This document shows positions 6,182-13,559 of a DNA stretch of 20,410 nucleotides, piece by piece (positions within the stretch are counted from its first letter, which is position 1; every line of letters begins with the position of its first letter). The position numbers and the translations under genes were made by a program. The stretch covers positions 1-20,410 of the forward strand of contig CAKRWX010000013.1 in assembly GCA_934418055.1 (NCBI GenBank). The letters are read 5' to 3'. Below the pieces are notes generated by a model. That model did no database searches and was not told the DNA's origin. It saw nothing but the letters and a program-made list of their open reading frames with translations. The stretch comes from an uncultured Lachnospiraceae bacterium (lineage in GTDB: Bacteria; Bacillota; Clostridia; Lachnospirales; Lachnospiraceae).

Positions 6182-6506
6182 AACAAAAAAGTTATTACAG
6201 GCCGAAGGCATACTTCCGGCAGATAAACCAAGATTAAATCGAAAAAAGTTCATCGATGAGGCACTAAAGGAGTGGGATGATCGTGAGTATGACATTTATG
6301 AGCCATATTTAGTCAGAGCAATATTATGGATGACAACGAAGAAAACTCCTGATTTGCGCATTCATGCAGAGGCAGTAGGAGCAGCTAAAGTATTAAAGCT
6401 AGCTGTCAGGATACGAGAATTTAACAGTGCAATAAAAGCAGATGGAAAAACTGAATACAAGCTCGATGACCAATATAAGTATATCAAGGATATATTGGAG
6501 GCGTGA
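6138..6506 (+). CDS. Hypothetical protein, first of a tandem paralogous pair
   Basis: 122 aa. It shares a conserved core with the next gene: KKFIDEALKEWDDR, YEPYLVRAI, KTPDLRIHAEAVGAAKVLKL, AVRIREF and YKYIKDILEA. The fold looks all-helical. Start fixed by GGAGGAGAGCGG before the ATG. The first 25 residues are strongly basic (MAKRMTIKEKKLKAETKKLL), suggesting nucleic-acid or acidic-partner contact. Family not recognised; the pair probably arose by duplication and diverged. Confidence 0.75.
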   Translation: MAKRMTIKEKKLKAETKKLLQAEGILPADKPRLNRKKFIDEALKEWDDREYDIYEPYLVRAILWMTTKKTPDLRIHAEAVGAAKVLKLAVRIREFNSAIKADGKTEYKLDDQYKYIKDILEA

Positions 6507-6512
6507 CAGAAA

Positions 6513-6923
6513 ATGGACACTGATATTGACGCTCTTGAAAAGACAATAGCAAAATTTGGAAGTCTGGGGGTAGAAGAATTGGCGAAAACAAAAAAGATAA
6601 TTACAGAAATGACCAAGAAAGAATTTATTGAAGACGCAGAGAAAGTGTGGGATGCAAGAGACCTGAACTGTTGTTGGGATCGTTATCTGGCACGAGCAAC
6701 CGGGATAATGCTCAGCCGGACTACACCCGATCGTCAGATATCCCCGGAAGCAATCGGAGTAGCAAAAGTAATGAAGCTGGCAGTAAGATTGCGGGAATTC
6801 GATGAAAAGAATAAATTAGTGAACAGCGTGCCGGGCGTGTGTACAGCGGAAGTATTAAAAGAAAAATATGACTATATTGGAGATATTTTAAATGCATTTG
6901 TGGAAGAAAAAAGGAGCGAATGA
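6513..6923 (+). CDS. Hypothetical protein, second of a tandem paralogous pair
   Basis: 136 aa, aligned to its upstream neighbour through KEFIEDAEKVWDARD, WDRYLARATGIM, TTPDRQISPEAIGVAKVMKL, AVRLREFDEKNK and YDYIGDILNAF. It replaces the basic N-terminus of the first copy with a mixed helix (MDTDIDALEKTIAKFGSLGV) and has an extra loop, NSVPGVCTAEV, near the end. It starts 6 bp after the first stop. A perfect hairpin overlaps its stop codon (6913-6945). Function unknown. Confidence 0.75.
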   Translation: MDTDIDALEKTIAKFGSLGVEELAKTKKIITEMTKKEFIEDAEKVWDARDLNCCWDRYLARATGIMLSRTTPDRQISPEAIGVAKVMKLAVRLREFDEKNKLVNSVPGVCTAEVLKEKYDYIGDILNAFVEEKRSE

Positions 6924-6945
6924 TTTTTCAAGGGCCATTCGCTCC
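6913..6945 (-). terminator. Hairpin over the 3' end of the duplicated pair
   Basis: GGAGCGAATG (6913-6922) pairs perfectly with CATTCGCTCC (6936-6945). On the minus strand it is followed by CTTTTTTCTTCC, an ideal terminator tail, whereas the plus strand has no T-run. It may block antisense transcription or act as an mRNA 3'-end stabiliser for the plus-strand operon. Confidence 0.6.
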
Positions 6946-7045
6946 GGCAGATTGCAAGTAGGTCTGTAATGTACAAACCCTGTCTTTATGATACCAGAAG
7001 AGATCTGGAAAGTAAAGCGGGACGTCATAGGAAGGTGATGTGATA

Positions 7046-7471
7046 ATGAGCAACGTGACATTTTCGGAGAAGCTGAAGACAGTAATGCAGGATCTTGGAC
7101 TGAATCAGGCAAGATTGTGCGAGATGACCGGGAGAAGCAAAGGATCGGTATGCCAGTACCTGTCCGGTAAGCAGATCCCGACGGAAGAGACCATGAAGGA
7201 CATGGCTGTGTCCCTCGGTCTTGATCCGGAATATTTTTTACAAAAAGAGAAAAAAGCAGCCATTCCACGAAAGAACATGGAAGTTCCCACCATCCCACGG
7301 CTGGATGTAGAGACAGCTGCGCAGATGCTTGGCATCAACCATGAGACTGTGCGGAAGGGACTGCAGCAGGGGGTATTCCCGTGGGGCTACGGGATACACA
7401 CCTCTGCAAACAGATGGGTTTACTTCATCAATGCGAAGAGATTCGCGGAGATTGAAGGAATAGCAATGTAA
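7046..7471 (+). CDS. Regulator with XRE domain and excisionase-type HTH
   Basis: 141 aa in two parts. Residues about 6-62 are an XRE helix-turn-helix (TFSEKLKTVMQDLGLNQARL, then SKGSVCQYLSGKQIPTEE). Residues about 82-135 resemble an excisionase/HTH_17 winged domain (RLDVETAAQMLGINHETVRK, with GVFPWGYG and WVYFINAKRF). A GTG at 7040 is in frame, but AGGAAGGTG favours the ATG at 7046. It could control early transcription, and the second domain raises the possibility of excision control, since no separate xis is seen. Both roles are inferred. Confidence 0.75.
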   Translation: MSNVTFSEKLKTVMQDLGLNQARLCEMTGRSKGSVCQYLSGKQIPTEETMKDMAVSLGLDPEYFLQKEKKAAIPRKNMEVPTIPRLDVETAAQMLGINHETVRKGLQQGVFPWGYGIHTSANRWVYFINAKRFAEIEGIAM

Positions 7472-7484
7472 AAAGGAGACAAGT

Positions 7485-7667
7485 ATGGATATTGGAAATG
7501 TGAAGATTATCCCGTATGTTCGGGGAGCGTGCCGGGTGTGCGGGACAATGCACAGTCCAATGCTGCCTCATAACCGGGACAGCTTATATTACCAGAATCA
7601 GTACTACAAGCGGTATAAGCGGTTCCCTACATGGGAGGATGCCAGAAGGCATCGTGAACCATGGTAA
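7485..7667 (+). CDS. Small zinc-binding phage protein
   Basis: 60 aa: CRVCGTMHSPMLPHNRDSLY near residues 16-35 gives a CxxC...HxxxxxH zinc site, followed by aromatic/basic YYKRYKRFPTWEDARRHREP. AAAAGGAGAC sits just before the ATG. Proteins with the phrase MPHNRDSLYYQ and a WPTWxDA tail are familiar in clostridial prophages, usually annotated as hypothetical. It may bind nucleic acid. Confidence 0.65.
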   Translation: MDIGNVKIIPYVRGACRVCGTMHSPMLPHNRDSLYYQNQYYKRYKRFPTWEDARRHREPW

Positions 7668-7709
7668 ATACAGAAGATAAGATGCAGATTGCAGAAAAGG
7701 AGAAGTGAA

Positions 7710-8636
7710 ATGAATGAAGTAAGTAACACAAGTGCAGGTGAGCTGTCTACGCTGGACAGTCTGGCAGTACAGGCACAGATGTTTGTCCAGAGTGCCCGGA
7801 TGAACCTGTTACAGCTTGGACGGGTGCTGACTGAAGCGAAACCTCTGGTACCACACGGAGAGTGGGAGAACTGGATCAAGGTAAATACAAATATGTCCAA
7901 GCGAGCCGCACAGCAGTACATGCAGGCGTATTCCAAGTTCGGTCTGGATCCGCAGATCGCACAGCTTGGTACAACCAAGACACTGAAGCTGCTTCCGTTA
8001 TCCGAAGAGGAACGTGAAGAACTGTTTCAAGAGAATGATGTAGCAACCATGTCCACCAGAGAACTAGATGAAGCTATCCAGAAGCAGAAGGACAAGCTGA
8101 TTAAAGAAGTACGGGATCAGGTACAGGGCGAAATCAACCAGGTCAAAGCGGAGAAAGAAGCAGCAGAAAAGCAGGTGCAGGAACTGCAGAGTAAGGTCAG
8201 AGCAGTACAGTCGGATTCACGTGTCAGCGAAAAAGCGTACAAGGATCTCTGGGAGAAAAGCAATACCGAAAAAGAGAAGCTAGCACAGGAGAAGCGACAG
8301 TTAGAGCAGGATATACGGGAGCGTGACGAGATCATTGAAGAACAGCAGGCAGATTATGACCGGGCACAGGAAGAATTGCTGAATGTAAAGAGCAGCATTG
8401 CCAAGGGTGATGCAGAGCGGGTACCGCTGGATCAGCTCACGCCGGATGCGTTCGGATCGGCAGTACGCTCTTTTATCGGGACGTGCGCCCGGATGCCACA
8501 TATGGCGGCTACCTTTTCCGGGATGAGTGACAATGATAAGCATGAGTATGACGAACTGCTTCGGACGATTGAAAGCTGGGCGGCAGGCAGTCGGAAAGCA
8601 CTGGACAGCGCCATTGTCGATGGGGAGGTGATCTAA
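7710..8636 (+). CDS. DUF3102-family protein with long coiled coil
   Basis: 308 aa. Residues about 10-110 match the DUF3102 pattern (LLQLGRVLTEAKPLVPHGEW, MSKRAAQQYMQAYSKFG), related to the helical DNA-binding part of ParB-type or chromosome-binding proteins. Residues about 115-235 are a long coiled coil rich in E, K and Q (AEKEAAEKQVQELQSKV and similar). The C-terminus (FIGTCARMPHMAATFSGMSD) is a small helical domain. AAAGGAG precedes the ATG at 7710; an upstream in-frame TTG is rejected. It is common in Firmicutes prophage early regions. DNA binding or segregation-like organisation is inferred. Confidence 0.8.
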   Translation: MNEVSNTSAGELSTLDSLAVQAQMFVQSARMNLLQLGRVLTEAKPLVPHGEWENWIKVNTNMSKRAAQQYMQAYSKFGLDPQIAQLGTTKTLKLLPLSEEEREELFQENDVATMSTRELDEAIQKQKDKLIKEVRDQVQGEINQVKAEKEAAEKQVQELQSKVRAVQSDSRVSEKAYKDLWEKSNTEKEKLAQEKRQLEQDIRERDEIIEEQQADYDRAQEELLNVKSSIAKGDAERVPLDQLTPDAFGSAVRSFIGTCARMPHMAATFSGMSDNDKHEYDELLRTIESWAAGSRKALDSAIVDGEVI

Positions 8637-9227
8637 GTGTACGGGATTCCAACAGACCGTAAAAAGCTCAAATATACAAAGATAGGTCAGATTCTGTCAG
8701 AGCCAGAAGAGATACTGAAAGAAGAACCGGCGGTACCGGAAGAAACACAGGTAGCGGAGCAGACCGGACAGGTACCGGTGGTACCGCTGGATAGTCTGGG
8801 GCAGATCGTGGCAGAGTTGATGCGCCCGGTGATGCAGACGGTGGGGCAGCTTTTGGAGAACAATACAGCGGCACTGGAGCAGTTGAGCAGCGCTCAGTCC
8901 ATCCAGAATGACCGTCTGGAAGCACTGGAGAAACAGATCCGTCTTCAGACACCGGTCAGCAGTAAACAGGTGACCTATCTGAATGATGCAATCCGTTCGC
9001 GGTCCCGTGAGTTATTGGATAAACGGGAGATTGATGATAAGAAAGCGGTAACCAAATTGGGGAACCAGATCAGGAAGGCAGTGCTGTCCCGGTACGGGAT
9101 TAGCAGTATCCGGGAGATCCCGAAGCATGAATACAACGTTGCCCTGTCCCAGATCAGCATGTGGAATGATGCGCTGGTGGTACGGGACGTAGTGAAGGAT
9201 GCCAGAAACCGCATGGAGGGAAGCTGA
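8637..9227 (+). CDS. ORF6C-like phage protein
   Basis: 196 aa starting with GTG, which sits 8 nt after GGGGAGG and 1 bp after the previous stop. There is a P/E-rich linker (about 25-60), a helical coiled segment (about 65-105) and a C-terminal domain (about 108-190: VTYLNDAIRSRSRELLDKRE, LGNQIRKAVLSRYGISSIRE). The last part resembles ORF6C domains found at the end of phage antirepressors and Rha-type regulators. There is no BRO-N or Rha N-terminus. It follows the DUF3102 gene without a gap, so the two may act together. Confidence 0.65.
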   Translation: MYGIPTDRKKLKYTKIGQILSEPEEILKEEPAVPEETQVAEQTGQVPVVPLDSLGQIVAELMRPVMQTVGQLLENNTAALEQLSSAQSIQNDRLEALEKQIRLQTPVSSKQVTYLNDAIRSRSRELLDKREIDDKKAVTKLGNQIRKAVLSRYGISSIREIPKHEYNVALSQISMWNDALVVRDVVKDARNRMEGS

Positions 9228-9613
9228 TGGAATTGACAGAATTCGGGGCGCTGGTTGTGAACGTGATCGGGTACGCTTGCGTAGGTTTTGTTGTGATTCT
9301 TATGCTCATTATGATTGGTGCAGTTCTCTGGATGATTGCTCATATGTGCGGTGAATTGGGGAAGACAGATCTATCCAGACCGATCTGCACTCTGACGTGG
9401 GAAAGATGCATTTATACCGATGACGATGAGGAAATCTGTAAAAAGTGCAGGATATATCAGGAATACGAAAACGAAAGGAAACGGGCGAATGAATCAAGCA
9501 GACAGAATGGACCGCAACGGGGAAGGTTATCCAGATCCGACCGCAGGCGCCGCTCACAGGAACATGCAGAAGGAAAAACAACGAAGAGAAGAACAGCGTC
9601 AGGCAGCCATTAA
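9227..9613 (+). CDS. Single-pass membrane protein, hypothetical
   Basis: 128 aa with one strong transmembrane helix near the N-terminus (about 8-40: VVNVIGYACVGFVVILMLIM). It is followed by a Cys-bearing soluble part (CTLTWERCIYTDDDEEICKK) and a low-complexity R/S/K tail (RGRLSRSDRRRRS). TGATG couples it to the previous stop. The tail beyond about residue 88 is read from DNA that also encodes the next gene in another frame, so it may be a by-product of the overlap. Function unknown; a membrane-linked early phage protein. Confidence 0.6.
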   Translation: MELTEFGALVVNVIGYACVGFVVILMLIMIGAVLWMIAHMCGELGKTDLSRPICTLTWERCIYTDDDEEICKKCRIYQEYENERKRANESSRQNGPQRGRLSRSDRRRRSQEHAEGKTTKRRTASGSH

Positions 9614-9716
9614 CAGTCTGATACCCATTATGAAAGAAGTGGCTGCCTTGGCAGGATTCGAGGTGGTTGGCAGAATCACGTTGCGTGACCGCCTCACAGG
9701 CAAAGAATACCGATAA
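9489..9716 (+). CDS. Conserved clostridial phage protein, hypothetical
   Basis: 75 aa: YPDPTAGAAHRN near the start, a basic helix (MQKEKQRREEQRQAAINSLI) and a C-terminal strand pair (FEVVGRITLRDRLTGKEYR). The pattern DPTAxxAxxN followed by AGFxVxGRIxLxDxxTGxxxR is one I know from many clostridial phages, where it is uncharacterised. AAAGGAAAC provides the ribosome binding site. It overlaps the 3' end of the membrane-protein gene by 125 bp in another frame. Confidence 0.7.
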   Translation: MNQADRMDRNGEGYPDPTAGAAHRNMQKEKQRREEQRQAAINSLIPIMKEVAALAGFEVVGRITLRDRLTGKEYR

Positions 9717-9736
9717 CAGGAAAGGCAGTACCACCC

Positions 9737-10717
9737 ATGAGTCAGGTTAATTTTATAAAGTCGTTCGAGTTGTTTATCGAGTTCTCAAAACGAAATAAAC
9801 TGACAAGCTACGAGCGTATGTTTTATATTGCGCTGTTCCACTGCGCAAATGCAATGGCACAGCAGGCAGAAAACTACGAGTGGCCCGATGATTATTTCCC
9901 AGTCAGTAACTCAGAGATGGCGGCTCTTACGGGCTTCGGTGAACGGGCAATCCGTGACACCAAGAACAGTCTAAAACAAAAGGGGCTTCTGGATTTTAAG
10001 AAGGGCAATGGAAAAAAGTCTGATCCAGAATACCGGATTTTTTATCTCGCCCGCAACGGGTACAAAATCGCACCCGTTCGTCCTATCGGTTGCGAAAATG
10101 CACCCGTTAAGGCTAAAAAAAGCGGTATCGACTGTGAAAATGCACCCGATACTGTAGGTGATAGTGTAGGCGATAGTGTACCCGTTCACGTCGGTATCGA
10201 CTGCGAAAATGCACCCGATCAGCCCTATATAAATAATATATATATTAATAATACAAAAAACAAAAATATAAATACAAACACAATCCCATCTGATCTGATC
10301 CGATCAGGTACCGGAATGGAATTGGATCAGGATAACGATGCGGCATCCGGCATACAGTTCCAGGAAAACATGATTCGGGAGAGGATCGACTACGAAGATC
10401 TTCTGGCAATGCGCCCGGAGGATCAGGCACTGATTGACGGGATCGTCAGTCTGATGCAGGAAATCACATTTTCCGGTGCGAAAGAGATTACGATAGCCCG
10501 GAATACATATCCGACAGATTTGGTGCTGCAACGATTCCAGAAACTAAACTGCAGGCACATCCTGTATGTTCTGGAATGTTTCAACCGGAACAGCACCAAG
10601 ATCAGCAACGTCAAGAAGTATCTGCTGACAGCCCTGTTCAATGCACCGGCAACCATGGATGCGCACTACCGGGCAGAGGTACGGCATGACATGCCGGAGC
10701 TTGCGTCATACCAGTGA
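9737..10717 (+). CDS. Phage replication initiator with DUF6017-type C-terminus
   Basis: 326 aa. The N-terminal domain (about 1-110) resembles winged-helix phage replisome organisers (TSYERMFYIALFHC, FPVSNSEMAALTGFGERAIR, SLKQKGLLDF). The middle (about 110-185) is repetitive and Asn-rich (CENAP three times, then YINNIYINN) because the DNA here carries iterons and an AT tract. The C-terminus (about 210-320: RERIDYEDLLAMRPEDQALI, HILYVLECFNRNSTKISNVK, YLLTALFNAP) matches DUF6017 seen at the end of Firmicutes RepA/phage initiators. It should bind the internal origin and recruit the host helicase machinery. No helicase loader or helicase gene is seen nearby. Confidence 0.8.
   Translation: MSQVNFIKSFELFIEFSKRNKLTSYERMFYIALFHCANAMAQQAENYEWPDDYFPVSNSEMAALTGFGERAIRDTKNSLKQKGLLDFKKGNGKKSDPEYRIFYLARNGYKIAPVRPIGCENAPVKAKKSGIDCENAPDTVGDSVGDSVPVHVGIDCENAPDQPYINNIYINNTKNKNINTNTIPSDLIRSGTGMELDQDNDAASGIQFQENMIRERIDYEDLLAMRPEDQALIDGIVSLMQEITFSGAKEITIARNTYPTDLVLQRFQKLNCRHILYVLECFNRNSTKISNVKKYLLTALFNAPATMDAHYRAEVRHDMPELASYQ
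10064..10280. other. Putative replication origin inside the initiator gene
   Basis: Four iteron-like words sit in direct orientation: 10064-10078 (degenerate), 10091-10108, 10133-10150 and 10202-10219, with the consensus TGYGAAAATGCACCCGWT. The last two belong to 28-bp repeats differing at one base (10123-10150 and 10192-10219). Between them is a 12-bp tandem repeat (10154-10165/10166-10177). An almost pure A/T tract follows (about 10224-10280), fitting a DNA-unwinding element. This matches the lambda O-gene style of origin. It is inferred from sequence pattern only. Confidence 0.65.
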
Positions 10718-10731
10718 GGAAGGAGAAGAAA

Positions 10732-11109
10732 ATGAGCCAGAAAGAAATGATTGCAAGGAAAGTGCATTACTGCCATTTGTGCGGAAGGAAGATCAAGCCA
10801 GGATGCCAGTATGTACAGGAGAAGATCAACACGGAAGGAAAGTGGGAGACCATGAACCGGCATATCCACTGTGACGCCATGCTGAATGCATGGAGTGATA
10901 TCTATGGCGGGGATGGGTACGAAGACGAATATCAGATCATGGATGACATCTGGGAGCATGTCTGCAAGGGAATATGCACAGAAGCGGATCGGAATAACTG
11001 TGGCCTGCATCAGATCTTTTCCTGTAAACGTTGCCAGAAAGAGATGCTGAATCCGTCGATACTGGGAGCAGCTATGCAGAGCGTGAGAGAGAATCAGTCA
11101 GAAAACTGA
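10732..11109 (+). CDS. Zinc-binding early phage protein, hypothetical
   Basis: 125 aa with CHLCGRKIKPG near the start, RHIHCDAM at about residue 44, then C-terminal CKGICTEADRNNC and CKRCQKEM. These make at least one zinc ribbon/knuckle and probably two. GAGGAAGGAG precedes the ATG. It directly follows the initiator gene. Proteins with this Cys/His layout are common in clostridial phages and uncharacterised; nucleic-acid binding is possible. Confidence 0.7.
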   Translation: MSQKEMIARKVHYCHLCGRKIKPGCQYVQEKINTEGKWETMNRHIHCDAMLNAWSDIYGGDGYEDEYQIMDDIWEHVCKGICTEADRNNCGLHQIFSCKRCQKEMLNPSILGAAMQSVRENQSEN

Positions 11110-11125
11110 ATACGGGGGAACCATA

Positions 11126-11416
11126 ATGAGCGAAGAACTGAAAGGACGTGCGGGGATCTACCAGATCCAGGCACCGGACGGCCAGATTCTGACGGATGGC
11201 GTGACCATACAGGAAGCTTGCAGGCTTACCGGATTAAGCAAGTCCAGTATCCAGCAGGCGGCTGCACTGGGACACCGGGCAGGCAAGCTGTACCTGGTAC
11301 AAAAAGTGGACGTGATACTGAATAACCATCAGGACCGGAAGCTGCTGGATGAATGGGAATCTGTCAGACTGACATTGCTGGAATGCAGGAGGAAAAAAGA
11401 AAAATGGGAGAAATGA
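11126..11416 (+). CDS. Small HTH-like phage protein
   Basis: 96 aa. TIQEACRLTGLSKSSIQQAA (about 27-46) looks like a helix-turn-helix with an ordinary recognition helix, followed by a short strand and a basic C-terminal helix (LTLLECRRKKEKWEK). GGGGGAA lies before the ATG. It overlaps the next gene by 13 bp. A regulatory role is possible but not demonstrated by any family match I recognise. Confidence 0.6.
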   Translation: MSEELKGRAGIYQIQAPDGQILTDGVTIQEACRLTGLSKSSIQQAAALGHRAGKLYLVQKVDVILNNHQDRKLLDEWESVRLTLLECRRKKEKWEK

Positions 11417-11697
11417 GAGTCATCAAGTACCAGATGAACTATCGGTACCTGAACAAAAAAATGTATGAGACCAACCGGAAATTCTACGATCAGGCGTTGA
11501 TCCTTCTCAGGGTCAGCAACTTGGAGAAGAAATGTGCTTACATGGTCAGAGCAAATAAACCGAAAACCAGCGGAACGAAAGTTACTTATGCGGTAGTGGA
11601 GAACACGGAACAATACCGGGAAGAGACTCGGAAGCTGATCGAGGATGCAAAAAAGAATGGGTTTACGATCAAGGAGGAGGGAGAAAACCATGATTAA
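11404..11697 (+). CDS. Basic phage protein of unknown function
   Basis: 97 aa beginning MGEMRVIKYQMNYRYLNKKM. It carries strand/helix elements and many Lys/Arg (YMVRANKPKTSGTKVTYAVV), ending in an amphipathic helix (REETRKLIEDAKKNGFTIKE). GGAGG is 11 nt from this ATG; longer in-frame starts begin inside the previous gene. It overlaps both neighbours slightly, indicating tight coupling. Family not recognised. Confidence 0.6.
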   Translation: MGEMRVIKYQMNYRYLNKKMYETNRKFYDQALILLRVSNLEKKCAYMVRANKPKTSGTKVTYAVVENTEQYREETRKLIEDAKKNGFTIKEEGENHD

Positions 11698-12265
11698 TCT
11701 GGAGAGAGCGAAGGGAAAATTCAAGAATCATGTGGCAAAGTCCACGGATTACGGCAATATTAAGATCCTAGATTATAAGAATCCCAAGTCCTGTGAGTAC
11801 AGAATTCGGTTTTTGTTTGAGGAAGATTATTGCCGTCTGCATATATCCGGAGACCTGGGCGAGCTGACGGCCACCAATTATAACAATATGTGTTTTGCTG
11901 AGTTTGCAGATTTTCTGGGAAATCCGGAATATTTCTCAGAAAAGATCGACTGCATGAGCAGAAGACAGTACGTGTATGAGGATGAGAAAGCCAGACAGGA
12001 ACTGCTGGAGAGGATTGAGCGGGAAGAAATAGAAGACCAAATTATGAGTTCCGGATATGACAGTGTAGATGAATTCATAGACGATGTTATGTGGGATTTC
12101 GAGGATACAGGGATCGGATATGGAGGAATAGAGAAAATAGATAATGTATTCAGGGATTCCTTTGAGTGGGTAGGAGACCTTGGCAAAGAGAGTACAGGGA
12201 TTATTGAATTATATCTGATGGCATTCGATCTGGCAATGAAAAATCTGAAGAGCAGGAGGATGTAA
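11690..12265 (+). CDS. Conserved phage protein of unknown function
   Basis: 191 aa, acidic. The N-terminal half forms a beta-rich domain (KSCEYRIRFLFEEDYCRLHI, SGDLGELTATNYNNMCFAEF). The second half is acidic helices (EDEKARQELLERIEREEIED) and ends KESTGIIELYLMAFDLAMKN. AAGGAGGAGGGAG gives an excellent start. The phrase CRLHISGDLGELTATNYNNM is familiar from clostridial prophage proteins with no assigned role. Confidence 0.72.
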   Translation: MINLERAKGKFKNHVAKSTDYGNIKILDYKNPKSCEYRIRFLFEEDYCRLHISGDLGELTATNYNNMCFAEFADFLGNPEYFSEKIDCMSRRQYVYEDEKARQELLERIEREEIEDQIMSSGYDSVDEFIDDVMWDFEDTGIGYGGIEKIDNVFRDSFEWVGDLGKESTGIIELYLMAFDLAMKNLKSRRM

Positions 12266-12268
12266 GTA

Positions 12269-12667
12269 ATGAAGCTGAGTAAGGAAGATGAATGGCGTAT
12301 ATCCGGTATGCAGTATGCGCTGAAGATTGCAAAAAAAGACGGCATAGAGGCACTGGAAAAAGAGATCAATTTCCGGTGCCGGTATGAAGTACCGCTTGGC
12401 GTCTCGCAGAAAACCATAAACAAGTTCACGGACAATGTGAAAGCAAATATGTTCGATACCATGAAGATTATGGTATCCAGCACACTCAGGGATGAGTTTG
12501 ATTTTGGGGCCAAGAGACTGCAGCGCTTCATACAGCGGTTTGAACAGAAATGCGAATGCATGATAAAAGACTACTGTTCCTGGCAGGATCAGATCGACAG
12601 CCTGAAAGAAGAAACCGGGTTGGAAATGAGCATCCGAGAAAATAACAAAAATGTGAAGTGCGATTAA
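12269..12667 (+). CDS. Conserved phage protein of unknown function
   Basis: 132 aa, mainly helical: MKLSKEDEWRISGMQYALKI, ALEKEINFRCRYEVPLG, and a C-terminal coiled segment (KRLQRFIQRFEQKCECMIKD). GGAGGATG precedes the ATG, and the gap from the previous stop is 3 bp. The opening WRISGMQYALKIAKKDGIEA is recurrent in clostridial phage proteins. No function known to me. Confidence 0.7.
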   Translation: MKLSKEDEWRISGMQYALKIAKKDGIEALEKEINFRCRYEVPLGVSQKTINKFTDNVKANMFDTMKIMVSSTLRDEFDFGAKRLQRFIQRFEQKCECMIKDYCSWQDQIDSLKEETGLEMSIRENNKNVKCD

Positions 12668-12693
12668 TGCGAGCTATTGCAGGAGGAAAGATA

Positions 12694-13116
12694 ATGGAGA
12701 GACTGACAATACAGGAAATCATTGAGCATTGCGAAAGAAAAATAGAAGGTTATGAAAAGAAAGTTAATATGGAGTTCCTTTACCGAGAACCATTAACGAA
12801 CCTGAGTAAAGAATACTGGGAACATAAGCAGGTTGCAGAGTACCTGGAAGAACTGATGAAATACAGACAGATGAGCGAACAGGGGAAGATTCTGGAGTGG
12901 ATACCAGTAGAAGAACAGTTACCGGATCCGGACAGATACATTCTGGTATCGTTTGAAAATTTCAGTATGGCAATGGTCGGAAGATACACGGTAGATGATG
13001 ACGACGGTGGCGCGTTCCGGATCGGAGATGAAGATGACAGTTTTTTGCAGCATGATCTGTATGTAAATGCCTGGATGTATCTGCCGAAATACTATGAAAG
13101 CCAGGTGATGCTATGA
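12694..13116 (+). CDS. DUF551-domain phage protein
   Basis: 140 aa. The N-terminal half is helical (TIQEIIEHCERKIEGYEKKV). The C-terminal half (about 72-135) matches DUF551 (LEWIPVEEQLPDPDRYILVS, then AWMYLPKYYES), a small beta domain common in phages and of unknown role. AGGAGGAAAG fixes the ATG at 12694. The stop overlaps the next start as ATGA. Confidence 0.82.
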   Translation: MERLTIQEIIEHCERKIEGYEKKVNMEFLYREPLTNLSKEYWEHKQVAEYLEELMKYRQMSEQGKILEWIPVEEQLPDPDRYILVSFENFSMAMVGRYTVDDDDGGAFRIGDEDDSFLQHDLYVNAWMYLPKYYESQVML

Positions 13117-13559
13117 GATATGTGAGATTTATGTCAATACGGGAAATGCGAAATTATGCAGATGGAAAAACAATGGAAAACAATGTGGAATGGAGCGCTG
13201 GGATAAATAAGTGTGGATCGAAAGGATTTTGTTTCTTTGATGATTCGGTGAAACCGGAAGACCGGATAGAATATCTGACGGGAGTAGTGGATATGGATGT
13301 TGTTGCGGTATTTGAACCAATCAGAGATAAGAAGCTGATCGAAAGTTACGGTATGTATCGAGATCCTGAGGAAGATATGCCAGAGGACATTTTCGAGGTA
13401 TTTTTTAAACCGGTACCAACGATGAGAATCAAAGAATACTGCACAGAAAAATACAGCATCAGAGATATGAAGCTGGTGCAGGTCGGAAAGATCATGAGCG
13501 CCAGGCTTCGGAAAATTGAGTGGGTGACAGTAGAAAGCGGGAGGCAGGCACGAAGATGA
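13113..13559 (+). CDS. Conserved clostridial phage protein, hypothetical
   Basis: 148 aa: MRYVRFMSIREMRNYADGKT at the N-terminus, GFCFFDD and IEYLTGVVDMDVVAVFEP in the middle, IKEYCTEKYSIRDMKLVQVG near the end. The order (start motif, GFCFF, hydrophobic VDxDVxAVFE, YG) recurs in uncharacterised clostridial phage proteins. The layout hints at an enzyme-like fold, but I see no certain catalytic motif. It is coupled to both neighbours by ATGA overlaps. Confidence 0.68.
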   Translation: MRYVRFMSIREMRNYADGKTMENNVEWSAGINKCGSKGFCFFDDSVKPEDRIEYLTGVVDMDVVAVFEPIRDKKLIESYGMYRDPEEDMPEDIFEVFFKPVPTMRIKEYCTEKYSIRDMKLVQVGKIMSARLRKIEWVTVESGRQARR

